A stretch of 6,411 bases of DNA from JASFQI01 sp050115555 (GTDB lineage Bacteria > Desulfobacterota > DSM-4660 > Desulfatiglandales > HGW-15). Location of the stretch: NCBI GenBank assembly GCA_050115555.1, contig JASFQI010000298.1, positions 1 through 6,411 of the forward strand, read 5' to 3'. Made by a program: the position numbers and the translations under genes. Positions 5,057 to 6,411 of this stretch are shown one piece after another (position 1 is the stretch's first letter; each line of letters begins with the position of its first letter). The notes under the pieces were generated by a model that made no database searches, was not told the DNA's origin, and saw only the letters and a list, made by a program, of their open reading frames with translations.

Positions 5057-6230
5057 AACCCGGGTGATCGCTGTGACGAGCGGCAAAGGAGGTGCAGGCA
5101 AAACGACCCTTTCCCTGAACCTCGCTATGGCCCTTGCCTCGAACGGTATACGGACCTGCCTCTTCGACGCTGACCTGGGACTCGCAAACGTGAACGTGCT
5201 GCTCGGCCTGAGCGCGTCGAAAACCCTGGAAGACGTGGTCTGCAACCGATCGACCCTCGAGGATGTCGTCCTGCGGGACGTCCACGGCATCGACATCATT
5301 CCCGGCGCCTCCGGGGTTCAGCAGATGGCAGACCTGCCGCCGGAGCAGGTGACTCAAATGCTCCGGTCGTTTTCCCTTCTGGACGTCTATGACGTGATCC
5401 TGATGGACACCTCCGCCGGCGTGGCAAAGTCCGTGATTGCCTTTTGTCTCTGTGCGGCCGAGGTGATCCTGGTGATCAATCCCGAACCCGCATCCATGAC
5501 CGATGCATATGCACTTCTCAAGATCCTGAAGTTGAATGGTTTCCAGGGCAGGGTCCGGGTGGTGGTAAGCCGGTGCAAGAATGTCGAAGAGGCCAAATCG
5601 TTTTTCTCGGGATTCCAAAAGACCGTTTTTCGCTATCTGGACATGCGCCCCGTTCTGCTCGGCGTGGTGGTGCGGGATCGAAAAGTCCAGGACGCCATTC
5701 GAAAACGCGAACCGGTCCTTTTTCGGCACCCGGGCTCGAACGCCAGCCGATGCATCCGTCACATCGCCAAGTCCTTAGCGGAGCATCGCCCGGCCACCCC
5801 CATGACTCAGAGTGAATCGCCTTTCTGGGAGCGGTGGTTTCGGCTCCTTCGGGCCCCCTTGCACCTGGATGTCCCTGAAGAGGCGCAAGCCCACAGGGAA
5901 GCGGCCTCCGGGTCTTCATCCTCCCTATCGAGGCCGGACGCAACCACTCCTTTGAAACCCTGTCATGCGGAAAACGCGCACGAGGCCCTTCAGGTTGGAT
6001 CGCCGTCTCCCACGGGAACTCAGGACCCTGTCGCGCCGAACGAACACGAACTCCTACAGGAGCTTCGAGGGATCCGGGTTGCCCTCGAAACCCTCGCATC
6101 CAATCATCCACTGGGCCCGTTCGCCACCCTCGGTGGGCCCGGTGCCGTCAAAGAAGGGGGAGCCATGCTCCTCGACTATGATGCGTTTGTGAAGCAACAC
6201 CGGTCCGAAAGGAGAGGAAATCCCGCATGA
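5040..6230 (+). CDS. FlhG/MinD-like ParA-family ATPase with C-terminal extension
   Basis: This 396-residue protein is a deviant-Walker P-loop ATPase that in relatives dimerises on ATP and positions or counts polar organelles at the membrane. It shows the deviant Walker A KGGAGKTT (16-23) with signature lysine K16 and K21, FDADLGLANVNVLLGL (42-57; FlhG proteins read DADLGLANVDVLLGL), YDVILMDTSAGV (117-128) as Walker B, and NPEPASMTDAYALLKIL (147-163), typical of FlhG. The DQAxxLR FlhF-activating motif of flagellar FlhG is absent, and no flhF lies beside it. After the ATPase domain (to about 250) comes FWERWFRLL (262-270), a possible amphipathic membrane-targeting helix, then a low-complexity Ser/Pro/Ala region and a charged tail. 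I chose the TTG at 5040 because GAGGGGG precedes it and homology starts just after; GTG at 5064 would cut into the first strand. It overlaps the preceding gene by 17 bp, implying translational coupling. It may position the machine driven by that ATPase. Confidence 0.87.
   Translation: MREHPKTRVIAVTSGKGGAGKTTLSLNLAMALASNGIRTCLFDADLGLANVNVLLGLSASKTLEDVVCNRSTLEDVVLRDVHGIDIIPGASGVQQMADLPPEQVTQMLRSFSLLDVYDVILMDTSAGVAKSVIAFCLCAAEVILVINPEPASMTDAYALLKILKLNGFQGRVRVVVSRCKNVEEAKSFFSGFQKTVFRYLDMRPVLLGVVVRDRKVQDAIRKREPVLFRHPGSNASRCIRHIAKSLAEHRPATPMTQSESPFWERWFRLLRAPLHLDVPEEAQAHREAASGSSSSLSRPDATTPLKPCHAENAHEALQVGSPSPTGTQDPVAPNEHELLQELRGIRVALETLASNHPLGPFATLGGPGAVKEGGAMLLDYDAFVKQHRSERRGNPA
5820..5855 (+). 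other. candidate amphipathic membrane-targeting helix in the FlhG/MinD-like protein
   Basis: Residues 261-272, PFWERWFRLLRA, place W263, W266, F267, L269 and L270 among R265, R268 and R271. The mix of bulky aromatics and arginines directly after the ATPase domain resembles the C-terminal membrane-targeting sequences of MinD and FlhG proteins. This assignment rests on composition and position only. Confidence 0.45.
6208..6218 (+). promoter_or_regulatory. ribosome binding site of the HDOD gene
   Basis: AAAGGAGAGGA lies inside the end of the preceding gene and ends 8 nt before the ATG at 6227. It supports that start and shows the HDOD gene is translated from the same message. Confidence 0.7.
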
Positions 6231-6411
6231 ATGCCCCGACTCCAGCACTGGAACCCATTATCCATACCATTGAGCACATCCCCACCCTGCCGGTCATCTC
6301 CCGGCAGATACTGGATATCCGTGAAGACGACCCCAACTCCCATCGCAAGTACGTGAACATCATCGAACAGGACCAGTCCCTGACCCTGAAAGTCCTCAAG
6401 GTGGCCAACTC
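6227..6411 (+). CDS. HDOD-domain signalling protein, 3' end cut by window
   Basis: The 61 visible codons encode the start of an HDOD domain, a metal-independent relative of HD phosphohydrolases found in bacterial signalling proteins, often next to chemotaxis, pilus or cyclic di-GMP genes and often fused to GGDEF or receiver domains. The diagnostic pattern is IPTLPVISRQILDI (residues 18-31) followed by IIEQDQSLTLKVLKVANS (45-62), the usual I-x-x-D-x-x-L-x-x-x-v-L-k-x-a-N-S signature. The ATG overlaps the preceding TGA stop as ATGA, indicating translational coupling. Nothing downstream of the first half of the domain is visible, so fused output domains and total length are unknown. The biochemical role of HDOD proteins is generally regulatory and not enzymatic. 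Confidence 0.88.
   Translation, partial: MNAPTPALEPIIHTIEHIPTLPVISRQILDIREDDPNSHRKYVNIIEQDQSLTLKVLKVAN

Noticed and set aside
1..6411. CRISPR arrays, transposases, attachment sites, tRNA or rRNA genes
   Set aside because: I saw no direct DNA repeats with spacers, terminal inverted repeats, transposase motifs or RNA gene signatures on either strand.

Overview
This is a GC-rich (roughly 60% by eye), gene-dense bacterial chromosome segment. Shine-Dalgarno starts are clear, one gene begins with TTG, and a sigma-54-type promoter is present. A GspE/PilB-type ATPase, an FlhG/MinD-like ATPase and an HDOD protein follow each other in one operon. Together with a small FMN-dependent 2-hydroxyacid oxidase relative, this suggests a deltaproteobacterial (Desulfobacterota, Syntrophobacter-like) host. 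That assignment is inferred from gene style, not from a marker gene.

Layout. On the minus strand at the left edge lies the N-terminal 209 codons of a tRNA nucleotidyltransferase/poly(A) polymerase family gene, cut by the window. A divergent intergenic region (628-940) carries a near-consensus sigma-70 promoter at 815-843. This drives a 319-residue FMN-dependent alpha-hydroxy-acid dehydrogenase family protein (941-1900). A 441-bp non-coding region (1901-2341) follows. It holds two hairpins, an inverted repeat resembling an activator site, a good sigma-54 (-24/-12) promoter at 2165-2180, and a leader of about 150 nt with possible secondary structure.

The right half is a tight plus-strand operon. 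First comes a 904-residue secretion/pilus ATPase (2342-5056). Its N-terminus holds eight tandem MshEN-like motifs, six of them in an exact 28-residue register, and it has an extra C-terminal domain after the zinc-binding region. Next is an FlhG/MinD-like ATPase (5040-6230), which starts at TTG inside the previous gene and has a possible membrane-targeting helix and a long variable tail. Last is an HDOD-domain gene (from 6227), joined through an ATGA overlap and cut by the right edge.

How the genes may work together. The overlaps and shared promoter imply co-expression of a type IV pilus/type II secretion-like motor ATPase, a ParA/MinD-type positioning ATPase and an HDOD signalling protein. 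No pilin, platform protein or secretin is visible. The most interesting content is this unusual regulatory-motor module: the expanded helical repeat array on the ATPase, its C-terminal add-on domain, and its sigma-54 control. The tRNA enzyme is ordinary. The FMN enzyme is a divergent family member lacking one substrate-binding arginine.
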